A stretch of 22,087 nucleotides of DNA from an uncultured Alistipes sp. (GCA_937880705.1 CALGRZ010000071.1:1-22087); one strand, 5' to 3'. Numbered from the stretch's first letter, positions 6,522 through 13,804 are shown. Notes: generated by a model from the sequence alone, not told the origin. Numbers and translations: made by a program.

Positions 6522-8861
6522 ATGAAACCTATCAAATTATTGGTTATGTCAGCATTACTAACCATTGCAGGATGCTCTGCCGAGACAGCGGAGCGCAAGG
6601 CTGCCATCGAGCGCGATGAGGCTCTCGAAAGCCGTGTGGAGGAGATTCTCTCGAAGATGACCCTCGAGGAGAAGGTTGGCCAGATGGCCGAGATAGGCAT
6701 CGACATGTTGGGCAACAGCGTAAGCGGTGTTGCCGACGACACTGCCTTCGTGCTTAACGAAGAGGCTCTCGAGCAGATTGCCGCACAGTACAAGTTCGGC
6801 TCGGTGCTCAACGCCCCGGGCAAGGCCCTCACTGCCGAGCAGTGGAACCAGGTCATCGAGAAGATCAACGAGGTATCTATCAAGCATACGGGTCTTCCCA
6901 CGCTCTACGGTATTGACGCTATCCATGGTGCCACCTACACCTGGGCATCGCCCCTCTTCCCGCAGGAGGTCAATGGTGCCGCCTCGTTCAACCGCGAGAT
7001 GGTGCGCCGTGCTGCCGAGATGACAGCCTATGAGGTGCGTGCCAGCAACATCCCCTGGACATACTCGCCCACGATGGATCTGGGTCGCAAGTCATCATGG
7101 CCCCGCGTATGGGAGAGCTTCTCGGAGGATGCCTACCTCTCGGCAGAGATGGCTCGCGAGATGGTGCTCGGCTACCAGGGCGAGGACCCCAACCACATAG
7201 ATCAGTACCATATCGCCTCATGTCCGAAGCACTATCTGGCATACGGCATGCCCAACTCGGGTCAGGATCGCACACCCGCCTATGTCTCTATACCGGAGCT
7301 GCGCGAGAAGCACTTTGCACCCTTCAAGGCCGCTATCGAGGCCGGTGCACTCTCTATCATGGTTAACTCGGCATCGGTAAACGGCGTTCCCACGCATGCC
7401 GACCATGAGCTGCTCACCGTATGGCTCAAGGAGGGTCTTAACTGGGATGGTCTGATTGTCACCGACTGGTCGGACATCGTAAACCTCTACACCCGCGAGA
7501 AGATTGCCACCGACTACAAGGATGCCATCCGCCTCTCGATCAATGCCGGTGTCGACATGTCGATGATACCCTACGACGTGAACTTCTGCCCGCTGCTCGT
7601 CGAGTTGGTCAACGAGGGCAAGGTGAGCCAGGAGCGCGTTGACGATGCTGCACGCCGTGTTATCCGCATGAAGCTGCGTCTGGGCCTTATCGACAGACCC
7701 AACACCTACCTCAAGGAGTATCCCAAGTTCCAGGGCGAGGAGATACGTCGCGCCTGCTACGAGGCTGCATGCGAGTCAATCACGCTGCTCAAGAACGAGG
7801 ACAACATTCTGCCCCTTAAGGCCGATGCAAAGGTCTTCGTGACGGGTCCTAATGCCGACCGCATGCGTCCTCTGTGTGGTGGTTGGAGCTACTCATGGCA
7901 GGGCGACATTGTCGACAAGGTGCTGCCCAACGGCGTAACCTTCCTCGATGCTATCAAGGCTATCGGCGGCAACAACGTAAGTTATGCAGCAGGTGTTGAG
8001 TATAAGGATGTTACAAAGTATGACGAGGAGTGCAACATCGACATTGCAGGTGCTGTACGCGCCTCACAGGGCTCGGACGTCATCGTACTCTGCCTCGGCG
8101 AGAACTCATACTGCGAGACCCCGGGTAACCTCCAGGAGATGGAGCTGTCGAAGAATCAGCAGAACCTGGCCAAGGCGATGATCGCCACGGGCAAGCCCGT
8201 AGTGCTGGTGCTCAACGAGGGTCGCGGCCGCATCATCTCGTCGTTCGTGGATGGCGTGAAGGGTGTTCTGCACACCTACCTGCCCGGCACGGAGGGTGCA
8301 GCGGCACTTGCCGACATCCTCTATGGCAAGGTGAACCCCTCGGGTAAGCTGCCCTACACCTACCAGAAGTTCTCGAACGCCATGACCACCTACGACCATA
8401 AGGTTTCGGAGAGCGTGGGCACCATGGAGGGCGCATACGACTACAACGCCGTCGTAGCAGCACAGTGGGCCTTCGGCTATGGTCTGTCGTACACCACCTT
8501 CGAGTACAGCAACCTGCGTGTTGTCGAGGGTCAGGAGTTCAAGGCCGGTGACAAGATCCGCATCGCTGTGGATATCAGAAATACGGGCGATCGCGCCGGC
8601 AAGGAGAGTGTTCTGCTCTTCATCAACGACGACGTAGCCTCTATCGTGCCCGATGCACGTCGTCTGCGCGACTTCCAGAAGATCGAGCTTCAGGCCGGCG
8701 AGCTTCAGACCGTAGAGTTTGAGCTGGCTGCCGAGGAGCTGGCCATGGTAGGTCGTGACGGCGAGTGGCACCTCGAGGAGGGATCCTTCACCGTGCAGTG
8801 CGGCTCGCTTGTCGAGAAGCTCAACTGCGTGAAGAGTGCCGACCTGGGATTTAACATCTAA
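6522..8861 (+). CDS. Glycoside hydrolase family 3 lipoprotein, beta-glucosidase-like
   Basis: This GH3 enzyme (779 aa) is of the BglX type and cleaves beta-linked sugars from the non-reducing end. A lipoprotein signal (lipobox TIAGC, C18) places it in the envelope. The GH3 N-terminal barrel spans about residues 40-370: it contains MTLEEKVGQM, GIDAIHG, the substrate-contacting KHYLAYG and the nucleophile D315 in VTDWSD. The GH3 C-terminal alpha/beta sandwich follows (about 420-640), with VLVLNEGRGR. A fibronectin III-like domain ends the protein (about 670-760), with the GYGLSYTTFEYS junction typical of the family. The length is normal. The GH2 gene starts 14 bases downstream, so the two form an operon. 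The exact substrate (beta-glucoside, beta-xyloside or other) cannot be read from the sequence. Confidence 0.92.
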   Translation: MKPIKLLVMSALLTIAGCSAETAERKAAIERDEALESRVEEILSKMTLEEKVGQMAEIGIDMLGNSVSGVADDTAFVLNEEALEQIAAQYKFGSVLNAPGKALTAEQWNQVIEKINEVSIKHTGLPTLYGIDAIHGATYTWASPLFPQEVNGAASFNREMVRRAAEMTAYEVRASNIPWTYSPTMDLGRKSSWPRVWESFSEDAYLSAEMAREMVLGYQGEDPNHIDQYHIASCPKHYLAYGMPNSGQDRTPAYVSIPELREKHFAPFKAAIEAGALSIMVNSASVNGVPTHADHELLTVWLKEGLNWDGLIVTDWSDIVNLYTREKIATDYKDAIRLSINAGVDMSMIPYDVNFCPLLVELVNEGKVSQERVDDAARRVIRMKLRLGLIDRPNTYLKEYPKFQGEEIRRACYEAACESITLLKNEDNILPLKADAKVFVTGPNADRMRPLCGGWSYSWQGDIVDKVLPNGVTFLDAIKAIGGNNVSYAAGVEYKDVTKYDEECNIDIAGAVRASQGSDVIVLCLGENSYCETPGNLQEMELSKNQQNLAKAMIATGKPVVLVLNEGRGRIISSFVDGVKGVLHTYLPGTEGAAALADILYGKVNPSGKLPYTYQKFSNAMTTYDHKVSESVGTMEGAYDYNAVVAAQWAFGYGLSYTTFEYSNLRVVEGQEFKAGDKIRIAVDIRNTGDRAGKESVLLFINDDVASIVPDARRLRDFQKIELQAGELQTVEFELAAEELAMVGRDGEWHLEEGSFTVQCGSLVEKLNCVKSADLGFNI

Positions 8862-8875
8862 ATCGTTCATAGATA

Positions 8876-11386
8876 ATGAGACGACTTCTATTCACCCTCT
8901 TGGCAGCCCTCCTCGTGGCGGGCTGCCAGAGCGATGTTAAGACACGCACCATCGAGGATTTCAACTTCGACTGGCGTTTTACGCTGGGCGATGACCCCGC
9001 CTATGCCACCATGGCGTATGATGACAGCCAGTGGCGCGAGCTGCACCTACCCCACGACTGGAGCGTGGAGGGCGAGTTCTCGAAGGAGAACCCCTCGACA
9101 CCCGGTGGCGGTGCTCTGCCGGGCGGCATCGGCTGGTACAGAAAGTACTTCACCACACCCGACACCACGGAGAAGGTGGTCAACGTCGAGTTCGACGGCA
9201 TCTTCATGAACAGCACGGTATATGTCAACGGACATGAGGTGGGACACCGACCCTACGGCTACTCATCTCTGTCGTATGACATCACCCCCTACCTCAACCC
9301 TGCGGGTGCAGAGAACCTTATCGCCGTGCGCTGCGACAACTCCGAGCAGCCCAACTCGCGCTGGTATGCCGGCTGTGGCATCTACCGCAATGTGCGCCTG
9401 GTAACTACGGCCGACACCTTCGTGGAGTACTCGGGAACATATATCACCACACCCGAGGTGGATATCAACTCGGCCGTAGCACATATTGCCGTTACGCTGA
9501 CCAACAAGGGCCATGAGGATAAGACCGTAACCCTTGTCAACATCATCCGCAACGCCAACAACAAGCAGGAGCGCAAGAGCGAGGCTGTGCGTACCATCAA
9601 GGCAGGTAGCAGCATCGAGATAGAGATGGATATGCAGGTACCCACGCCCACGCTGTGGGATATCGACAACCCCTACCTCTACACCCTCGAGAGCCGCGTA
9701 GAGATCAACCACCAGCCTATCGACCACTACTACACACCCTTTGGTTTCCGCACCTTCGAGTTTGATGCCGAGACGGGCTTCTGGCTCAATGGCCGCAACC
9801 TCAAGTTGCAGGGCGTATGCATGCACCACGACATGGGTGCCCTCGGCACCGCCGTGCACCGTCGTGCACTGGAACGCCAGCTCGAGATACTGCGTTCGTA
9901 TGGTGTAAATGCTATCCGCACCTCGCACAACCCGCCCACGCCCGAGCTTCTGGAGCTCTGCGACCAGATGGGCTTCCTGGTGATGGACGAGGCCTTCGAC
10001 ATGTGGCGTAGAGCCAAGACACAGTACGACTACTCGCGCTTCTTCGATGAGTGGCACCAGCGCGACCTCATCGACTTTGTGAAGCGCGACCGCAACCACC
10101 CCTCGATCATCATGTGGTCGGTGGGTAACGAGATCCTCGAGCAGTGGGATGCCGATGGCCAGAGCCTCGACAACCTGCCCGCCGAGCAGCGCAACCTGCT
10201 GATGAACTTCCTTGCCGAGAGTGCCCCGGGAGAGATTACCGATGCCGACATCAACCCCAACGTGCTGCTCACACGCCACCTCGTGGCTACGCTCAAGAAG
10301 TACGACGACACACGTCCCGTGACGGCAGGCTGCAACGAGACACGCCCGATGAACAACCTGTTGCGCTCGGGTGCCCTCGACATCGTAGGTTTCAACTACC
10401 ACGAGAAGGACTACGACTCTGTTCCCAAGTGGTACCCCGGCATGCCCTTCATAGGCTCGGAGACCGCCTCGGCACTCAACAGCCGCGGCTTCTACCTCCA
10501 CCCCTCAAGCGAGTTGCACGTCGTGCCTGCACGCTGGGATCTGCCCTACGACACCGATCACCACCAGTGCTCGGCCTACGACCACTCACGCGCACCGTGG
10601 GCTACGCTGCACGAGGAGGCATGGATCGTGGTACGCGACCGCGACTACTGCGCCGGCACCTTCGTATGGACAGGCTTCGACTATATCGGTGAGCCTACAC
10701 CCTACTCATGGCCCTCGCGCTCGTCATACTTCGGCGTTGTAGACCTCTGCGGCTTCCCCAAAGATTGCTACTACATGTACCGCTCGGAGTGGACCGATGA
10801 GCCTACGCTGCACCTCTTCCCCCACTGGAACTGGGAGGTGGGCCAGAAGATCGACATGTGGGTGTACTACAATACTGCTGACGAGGTAGAGCTCCTGCTC
10901 AACGGCCGCTCGCTTGGCAAGAGCCAAAAGAGCGATACCCGCCTACATGCACTGTGGGAGGGCGTAGAGTTTGAGCCGGGCGAGATTACCGCCATAGGCT
11001 ATAAGGATGGCGTGGAGGTGCTGCGCCATACACGCTATACGGCCGGTGAGCCCTCAAAGCTGACCCTCACGGCCGACCGCTCGGAGATCGAGGCCGATGG
11101 CTACGACCTCTCGTATATCACCATCGACTGCACCGACGAGGAGGGTCGCTTCATGCCTTTGGCCATGAACCAGCTCTACTTCAAGGTGGAGGGTGCCGGT
11201 GAGCTTGTAGGCGTGGATAACGGCAATGCGGCAGGTAGCGAGTCACTCAAGGGCGACAAGATGAAGCTCTTCCATGGCAAGGCACTGGCCATTGTACGCT
11301 CACTGCGCAACCAACCCGGCGAGATAACACTCACCGTGACGGGTGATGGCGTTGAGGGTGGTCAGATAGTCATCCGCAGCAAATAG
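8876..11386 (+). CDS. Glycoside hydrolase family 2 lipoprotein, beta-galactosidase-like
   Basis: This GH2 enzyme (836 aa) probably removes terminal beta-galactose or a related sugar. It carries a lipoprotein signal with lipobox LVAGC (C17). The order is: sugar-binding jelly roll (about 25-180, including LPHDWSVEGEF and DGIFMNSTVYVNG), immunoglobulin-like domain (about 185-290), and TIM barrel (about 300-600). The acid/base is E419 in WSVGNE and the nucleophile is E529 in FIGSE. C-terminal beta domains follow, including a DUF4982-like region (about 640-710) and an Ig-like domain (about 720-830). This layout is common for GH2 enzymes of gut Bacteroidota polysaccharide loci. It is co-transcribed with the GH3 gene, so the two probably act in sequence on one glycan. 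No SusC/SusD genes are in the window. Confidence 0.92.
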   Translation: MRRLLFTLLAALLVAGCQSDVKTRTIEDFNFDWRFTLGDDPAYATMAYDDSQWRELHLPHDWSVEGEFSKENPSTPGGGALPGGIGWYRKYFTTPDTTEKVVNVEFDGIFMNSTVYVNGHEVGHRPYGYSSLSYDITPYLNPAGAENLIAVRCDNSEQPNSRWYAGCGIYRNVRLVTTADTFVEYSGTYITTPEVDINSAVAHIAVTLTNKGHEDKTVTLVNIIRNANNKQERKSEAVRTIKAGSSIEIEMDMQVPTPTLWDIDNPYLYTLESRVEINHQPIDHYYTPFGFRTFEFDAETGFWLNGRNLKLQGVCMHHDMGALGTAVHRRALERQLEILRSYGVNAIRTSHNPPTPELLELCDQMGFLVMDEAFDMWRRAKTQYDYSRFFDEWHQRDLIDFVKRDRNHPSIIMWSVGNEILEQWDADGQSLDNLPAEQRNLLMNFLAESAPGEITDADINPNVLLTRHLVATLKKYDDTRPVTAGCNETRPMNNLLRSGALDIVGFNYHEKDYDSVPKWYPGMPFIGSETASALNSRGFYLHPSSELHVVPARWDLPYDTDHHQCSAYDHSRAPWATLHEEAWIVVRDRDYCAGTFVWTGFDYIGEPTPYSWPSRSSYFGVVDLCGFPKDCYYMYRSEWTDEPTLHLFPHWNWEVGQKIDMWVYYNTADEVELLLNGRSLGKSQKSDTRLHALWEGVEFEPGEITAIGYKDGVEVLRHTRYTAGEPSKLTLTADRSEIEADGYDLSYITIDCTDEEGRFMPLAMNQLYFKVEGAGELVGVDNGNAAGSESLKGDKMKLFHGKALAIVRSLRNQPGEITLTVTGDGVEGGQIVIRSK

Positions 11387-11404
11387 CCCTCGGGCATACC
11401 TTTT

Positions 11405-11439
11405 GGGGTAGAGCAGAGAGCACTGCTCTACCCCTTTTT
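11405..11439 (+). terminator. Rho-independent terminator after the GH2 gene
   Basis: A perfect 11-bp stem (11405-11415 with 11424-11434), an 8-base loop and five Ts (11435-11439) make a strong terminator 18 bases after the GH2 stop. It leaves only 22 bases before the umuD start. Confidence 0.9.
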
Positions 11440-11461
11440 CACCCTATAAACGTAGATCGTT

Positions 11462-11875
11462 ATGAAGCCATACCCCATAGATACTGCCACACCCATCGAG
11501 GCCGACATGCTCGGTGAGGTACGCGCAGGCTTTCCCTCGCCCGCCGATGAGGAGCCACACGAGAAGCTCGACTTGGTGCGCCTTCTGGTGCGCCACCCCG
11601 CCTCGACATTCTTCTTCCGCATAGGTGGCACGTCGATGGTCGATGCCGAGATGGACGAGGGCGACATCATCATCGTCGACCGCAGCATAGAGCCCTACAA
11701 CGGCTGCTCGGCTGTATGCTTCATCGACGGCGAGTTCACCGTCAAGCGCGTAGAGCGTCACAACGACCATACGCTGCTTGTGGCTGCCAACCCCAAGTTC
11801 AAGCCCATACGCATCACCCCCGATAACCAATTCACCATCTGGGGCGTTGTGACATACGTCATCAAAAAGGTATAA
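11462..11875 (+). CDS. umuD: UmuD-like S24 self-cleaving subunit of a mutagenic polymerase
   Basis: The 137-residue protein is of the LexA/UmuD (peptidase S24) family. UmuD cleaves itself after DNA damage, and the processed dimer activates the UmuC polymerase. The self-cleavage site is present as RAGFPSP (A22-G23). The catalytic serine is S58 in GGTSM and the general-base lysine is K95 in EFTVKRV. Length and motif spacing match E. coli UmuD. No N-terminal DNA-binding domain is present, so it is not a LexA repressor. The stop overlaps the umuC start (TAATG at 11873-11877), which couples their translation. No recognisable promoter or SOS box is visible in the short gap after the GH2 terminator. 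Confidence 0.92.
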   Translation: MKPYPIDTATPIEADMLGEVRAGFPSPADEEPHEKLDLVRLLVRHPASTFFFRIGGTSMVDAEMDEGDIIIVDRSIEPYNGCSAVCFIDGEFTVKRVERHNDHTLLVAANPKFKPIRITPDNQFTIWGVVTYVIKKV

Positions 11876-13140
11876 TGCAGATGTTCGCCCTTGCCGACTG
11901 TAACAACTTCTTTGTCTCGTGCGAGCGAGTCTTCCGCCCCGACCTGGAGGGGTGTCCCGTCATTGTGCTCTCGCGCAACGACGGCTGCGCCATAGCCCGC
12001 TCGAATGAGGCCAAAGCCCTCGGCATCAAGATGGGCGACCCGCTATTCAAGATACGCGACATCGTCAAGCGTCACAACGTGCACATCTTCTCGGGTAATA
12101 TGTCGCTCTACGCCGACTTCTCGCGCCGTGTACGCTCGGTGTTGCGCGAGTGGGCACCCAGCGTCGAGGTATACTCCATCGATGAGGCCTTCCTCGACCT
12201 GCGTGGCGTGGATGCCGACTTCGACAGCTGGGCCCGCGAGCTATCCTCACACTGCCGACGGCTCACCGGCATACCCATCTCGGTGGGCGTAGCACCCACC
12301 AAGACACTCGCCAAGATAGCCTCGAAGCTCTGCAAGCAGTACCCCAAGCTCCGTGGTGGCTGCTATATGCATCGCCCGGAGGATATCGAGAAGGTGCTGC
12401 GTAAGTTCCCTATCGAGGATGTGTGGGGCATAGGTCGCCGACATACGCCACGCCTCAAGGCCCTTGGCATAAATACCGCCTGGGACTTCTGCTCCGTGAG
12501 CGAGGAGTGGGTACGCAACCGCATGGGCATTACGGGTGTGCGCACCTGGCGAGAGCTGCACGGCATACCCTCCATAGAGTTTGAGCACGCCGTGGCTGCC
12601 AAGCAGTCTATATGCAACTCACGCAGCTTCTCCAGCGAGATATACGACCTTGCCGAGTTACAGGAGCAGGTGGCCAAGTTCGCGGCCATGACCGCCGAGA
12701 AGCTCCGCGAGCAGGGGTCGTTATGCTCGCAGCTGATGGTCTTTGCCGCCACGAACCGCTTCCGTCAGGATGCCTCACAGCAGTGGGGCAACGCCATAGT
12801 ACCGCTACCCACACCCTCGAACAGCACGCTGGACCTTGTGCGCCATGCTCGCGAGGCTATATCCGAGATATTTATCTCGGGGCACGGGTATAAGAAGGCG
12901 GGGGTAGTAGCCACGCACATCACCCCCATAGAGGGTAGCATGGCACCTATGTTCGAGGGGGATAAGTATGAGCAGCACCGTCGACTTATGAGGGCCATGG
13001 ACAGCATCAACCGCCAGTCGGGGTGCCAAGCTGTGGTAGTTGCCTCGCAAGGCATGGGCTCGGTCAAGGCCTTCAGTGACCACCGCTCACCGCGTTATAC
13101 CACCTGCTGGAGCGAGATTCCCATTGCGAAGATTGGTTAA
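11875..13140 (+). CDS. umuC: UmuC, Y-family translesion DNA polymerase (Pol V catalytic subunit)
   Basis: The protein (421 aa) is a Y-family polymerase that copies damaged DNA with low fidelity. The first metal-binding aspartate is D8 (ALADCNNF), and the second pair is D103-E104 in YSIDEAF. The palm and fingers run to about 230 and include helix-hairpin-helix contacts (DVWGIGRR). The little-finger domain follows (about 240-350). The UmuC-type C-terminal tail (350-421) is present, so the gene looks intact. It is fused to umuD by a one-base stop/start overlap. No hairpin terminator is visible after the stop, so read-through into the tRNA region is possible. Confidence 0.94.
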   Translation: MQMFALADCNNFFVSCERVFRPDLEGCPVIVLSRNDGCAIARSNEAKALGIKMGDPLFKIRDIVKRHNVHIFSGNMSLYADFSRRVRSVLREWAPSVEVYSIDEAFLDLRGVDADFDSWARELSSHCRRLTGIPISVGVAPTKTLAKIASKLCKQYPKLRGGCYMHRPEDIEKVLRKFPIEDVWGIGRRHTPRLKALGINTAWDFCSVSEEWVRNRMGITGVRTWRELHGIPSIEFEHAVAAKQSICNSRSFSSEIYDLAELQEQVAKFAAMTAEKLREQGSLCSQLMVFAATNRFRQDASQQWGNAIVPLPTPSNSTLDLVRHAREAISEIFISGHGYKKAGVVATHITPIEGSMAPMFEGDKYEQHRRLMRAMDSINRQSGCQAVVVASQGMGSVKAFSDHRSPRYTTCWSEIPIAKIG

Positions 13141-13173
13141 AGCGCATTTTTCGGGAAAATAAATGTCAAAAAT

Positions 13174-13204
13174 TTTGGAAACAAGAAAAAAGTTCGTATA
13201 TTTG
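13174..13204 (+). promoter_or_regulatory. Promoter of tRNA-His
   Basis: The -33 TTTG (13174-13177) and -7 TATATTTG (13197-13204) are 19 bases apart, one of the best promoter matches in the window. It lies 27 bases before the mature tRNA 5' end, giving a short leader to be removed by RNase P. Confidence 0.8.
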
Positions 13205-13231
13205 CACACCGATTTGGAGACAGATCGACAT

Positions 13232-13306
13232 GGTGGATGTAGCTCAGCTGGTTAGAGTAGAGGATTGTGGTTCCTAAGGTCGTGGGTTCGAATCCCATCT
13301 TCCACC
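13232..13306 (+). tRNA. tRNA-His (anticodon GTG)
   Basis: The sequence folds as a cloverleaf. The D-arm stem is GCTC/GAGT. The anticodon loop is TTGTGGT with anticodon GTG. The T-arm is GTGGG-TTCGAAT-CCCAT. The extra G(-1) at 13232, opposite C73 at 13306, is the identity mark of tRNA-His. Two pairs are imperfect: U6-U67 in the acceptor stem and G27-A43 at the top of the anticodon stem. The 3' CCA is not fully encoded (C73 is followed by CAA), so it must be added by a nucleotidyltransferase. Confidence 0.92.
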
Positions 13307-13309
13307 CAA
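13291..13309 (+). repeat. 19-bp repeat, copy 1 (3' end of tRNA-His)
   Basis: The last part of the tRNA (T-loop A58 to three bases past C73) is identical to 13511-13529. A 3'-terminal tRNA segment of this size is the usual target block of tyrosine integrases and is also the unit border of tRNA-linked repeats such as E. coli rtt. Confidence 0.85.
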
Positions 13310-13324
13310 AACAAACAAATCAAG

Positions 13325-13354
13325 AAGGTGTCGCAAGACACCTTTTGTTTTTTT
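13325..13354 (+). terminator. Terminator hairpin T1 after tRNA-His
   Basis: A perfect 8-bp stem (13325-13332 with 13337-13344) capped by a GCAA tetraloop is followed by a T-rich run to 13354. It ends 48 bases past the tRNA and is the likely main terminator of the tRNA transcript. Confidence 0.75.
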
Positions 13355-13395
13355 GTAGGAGTGGCGGAAACTTGTTTACGCAGAGTCCTACAAAA
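13351..13395. other. Long imperfect inverted repeat (hairpin), unknown role
   Basis: TTTTGTAGGA (13351-13360) is the reverse complement of 13386-13395. The inside pairs further through GCG/CGC and AAAC/GTTT with small internal loops, giving an almost continuous 45-base hairpin. It overlaps the T run of T1, so the two structures would compete in RNA. It could be a processed RNA element or the end of a small decayed mobile element. Confidence 0.55.
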
Positions 13396-13485
13396 CAACA
13401 AAAAAGGTTGATCTATCAACTTCTTGATGAAGTGAAGTTTTGGAGGTGCCCGCGCGGCGAGCGCAAGGGAAAGGCGTCAAGCGAA

Positions 13486-13501
13486 GCAGACATAAGTCTG
13501 C
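13486..13501. repeat. Small perfect hairpin GCAGAC-ATAA-GTCTGC
   Basis: A 6-bp stem with an ATAA loop is flanked by direct copies of GCGAAG (13481-13486 and 13500-13505). It lies just upstream of the second copy of the tRNA 3' end. The span 13396-13510 has no credible gene. Confidence 0.45.
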
Positions 13502-13510
13502 GAAGTAGTC

Positions 13511-13529
13511 AATCCCATCTTCCACCCAA
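13511..13529 (+). repeat. 19-bp repeat, copy 2 (isolated tRNA-His 3' end)
   Basis: AATCCCATCTTCCACCCAA is repeated exactly, 220 bases after copy 1, without the tRNA body. There is no matching T-stem 5' strand in front of it, so this is not a second functional tRNA. It could be an attachment-site half left by integration and decay, or a duplication border. Confidence 0.85.
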
Positions 13530-13566
13530 CACAAAAAGATGTCTTGCGACATCTTTTTGTGTTTTT
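13528..13566 (+). terminator. Terminator hairpin T2 after the tRNA 3'-end copy
   Basis: A perfect 16-bp stem (13528-13543 with 13548-13563) has a TTGC loop and Ts at 13562-13566. The inner stem and loop resemble the reverse complement of T1 with G-to-A changes in the stem. The A tract in front and T tract behind mean that it could stop transcripts in both directions. Confidence 0.75.
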
Positions 13567-13583
13567 GTACCATGCGCAGTCGG

Positions 13584-13633
13584 TAGGACTGAATAGGACT
13601 TAATAGGATGAGATAGGACGGAATAGGAGTTGG
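13584..13633 (+). repeat. Array of five 10-bp repeats, TAGGAnnnnn type
   Basis: Five consecutive 10-base units start at 13584, 13594, 13604, 13614 and 13624. All begin TAGGA, and most continue C/T then T/G and a purine-rich tail (TAGGACTGAA, TAGGACTTAA, TAGGATGAGA, TAGGACGGAA, TAGGAGTTGG). An identical copy of the first unit stands alone at 13781-13790. The 10-base period places each unit on the same face of the DNA helix. Confidence 0.8.
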
Positions 13634-13676
13634 CGCGGGCGACATTTATCCGTAAGCAACCTGCTATCCCTAACTT

Positions 13677-13716
13677 CCCCATCAAGTCCCATCAATTCCT
13701 ATCAAGTCCCATCGCA
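13677..13716 (-). repeat. Facing array of four 10-bp repeats
   Basis: Four 10-base units (YCCYATCRAN type, starting at 13677, 13687, 13697 and 13707) read on the minus strand as GGGACTTGAT-like units. They are closely related to the TAGGA units of the upstream array. The two arrays are therefore inverted relative to each other across a 43-base spacer. Confidence 0.7.
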
Positions 13717-13722
13717 CCCATA

Positions 13723-13766
13723 AAAATTTACCCCGAGGGTTGTACTTGCGGTACCATCCCTCGGGG
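13723..13766 (-). terminator. Terminator of the rluB-like gene (minus strand)
   Basis: A perfect 9-bp stem (CCCCGAGGG at 13731-13739 with 13758-13766) encloses an 18-base loop. On the minus strand it is followed by TAAATTTTTA. It lies 38 bases after the stop of the pseudouridine synthase gene. Confidence 0.65.
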
Positions 13767-13780
13767 TCTTTCATCTATGG

Positions 13781-13790
13781 TAGGACTGAA
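13781..13790 (+). repeat. Isolated copy of the TAGGACTGAA unit
   Basis: This 10-mer is identical to the first unit of the array at 13584. It lies between the minus-strand terminator and the end of the rluB-like gene. Confidence 0.5.
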
Positions 13791-13804
13791 AAACAGGCTC
13801 TCGA

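Noticed and set aside
9263..10501. Long minus-strand ORF (412 codons) opposite the GH2 gene.
   Set aside because: It is an antisense shadow of the GH2 catalytic domain, whose motifs and length are complete on the plus strand.
11462..11875. LexA repressor.
   Set aside because: It lacks the N-terminal winged-helix domain and is coupled to umuC, so UmuD is the better call.
13511..13529. A second tRNA-His gene.
   Set aside because: Only the 3' end is present; there is no D-arm, anticodon arm or T-stem 5' strand before it.
13291..13529. A current integrative element between the repeat copies.
   Set aside because: The interval is about 200 bases and has no integrase or other gene, so at most it is a remnant or a non-autonomous unit.
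13267..13596. A 109-codon plus-strand ORF through the tRNA-His region.
   Set aside because: It begins inside the anticodon arm and its N-terminus (VVGSNPIFHP) is the usual false translation of a tRNA T-arm. It also runs through two terminator hairpins.
13388..13645. An 85-codon minus-strand ORF across the second tRNA end.
   Set aside because: It covers the hairpins and the 10-bp repeats, has no domain or promoter, and its sequence follows from repeats. It is not credible as a gene.
13584..13716. CRISPR array.
   Set aside because: The units are only 10 bases, contiguous and degenerate, with no spacers and no cas genes.
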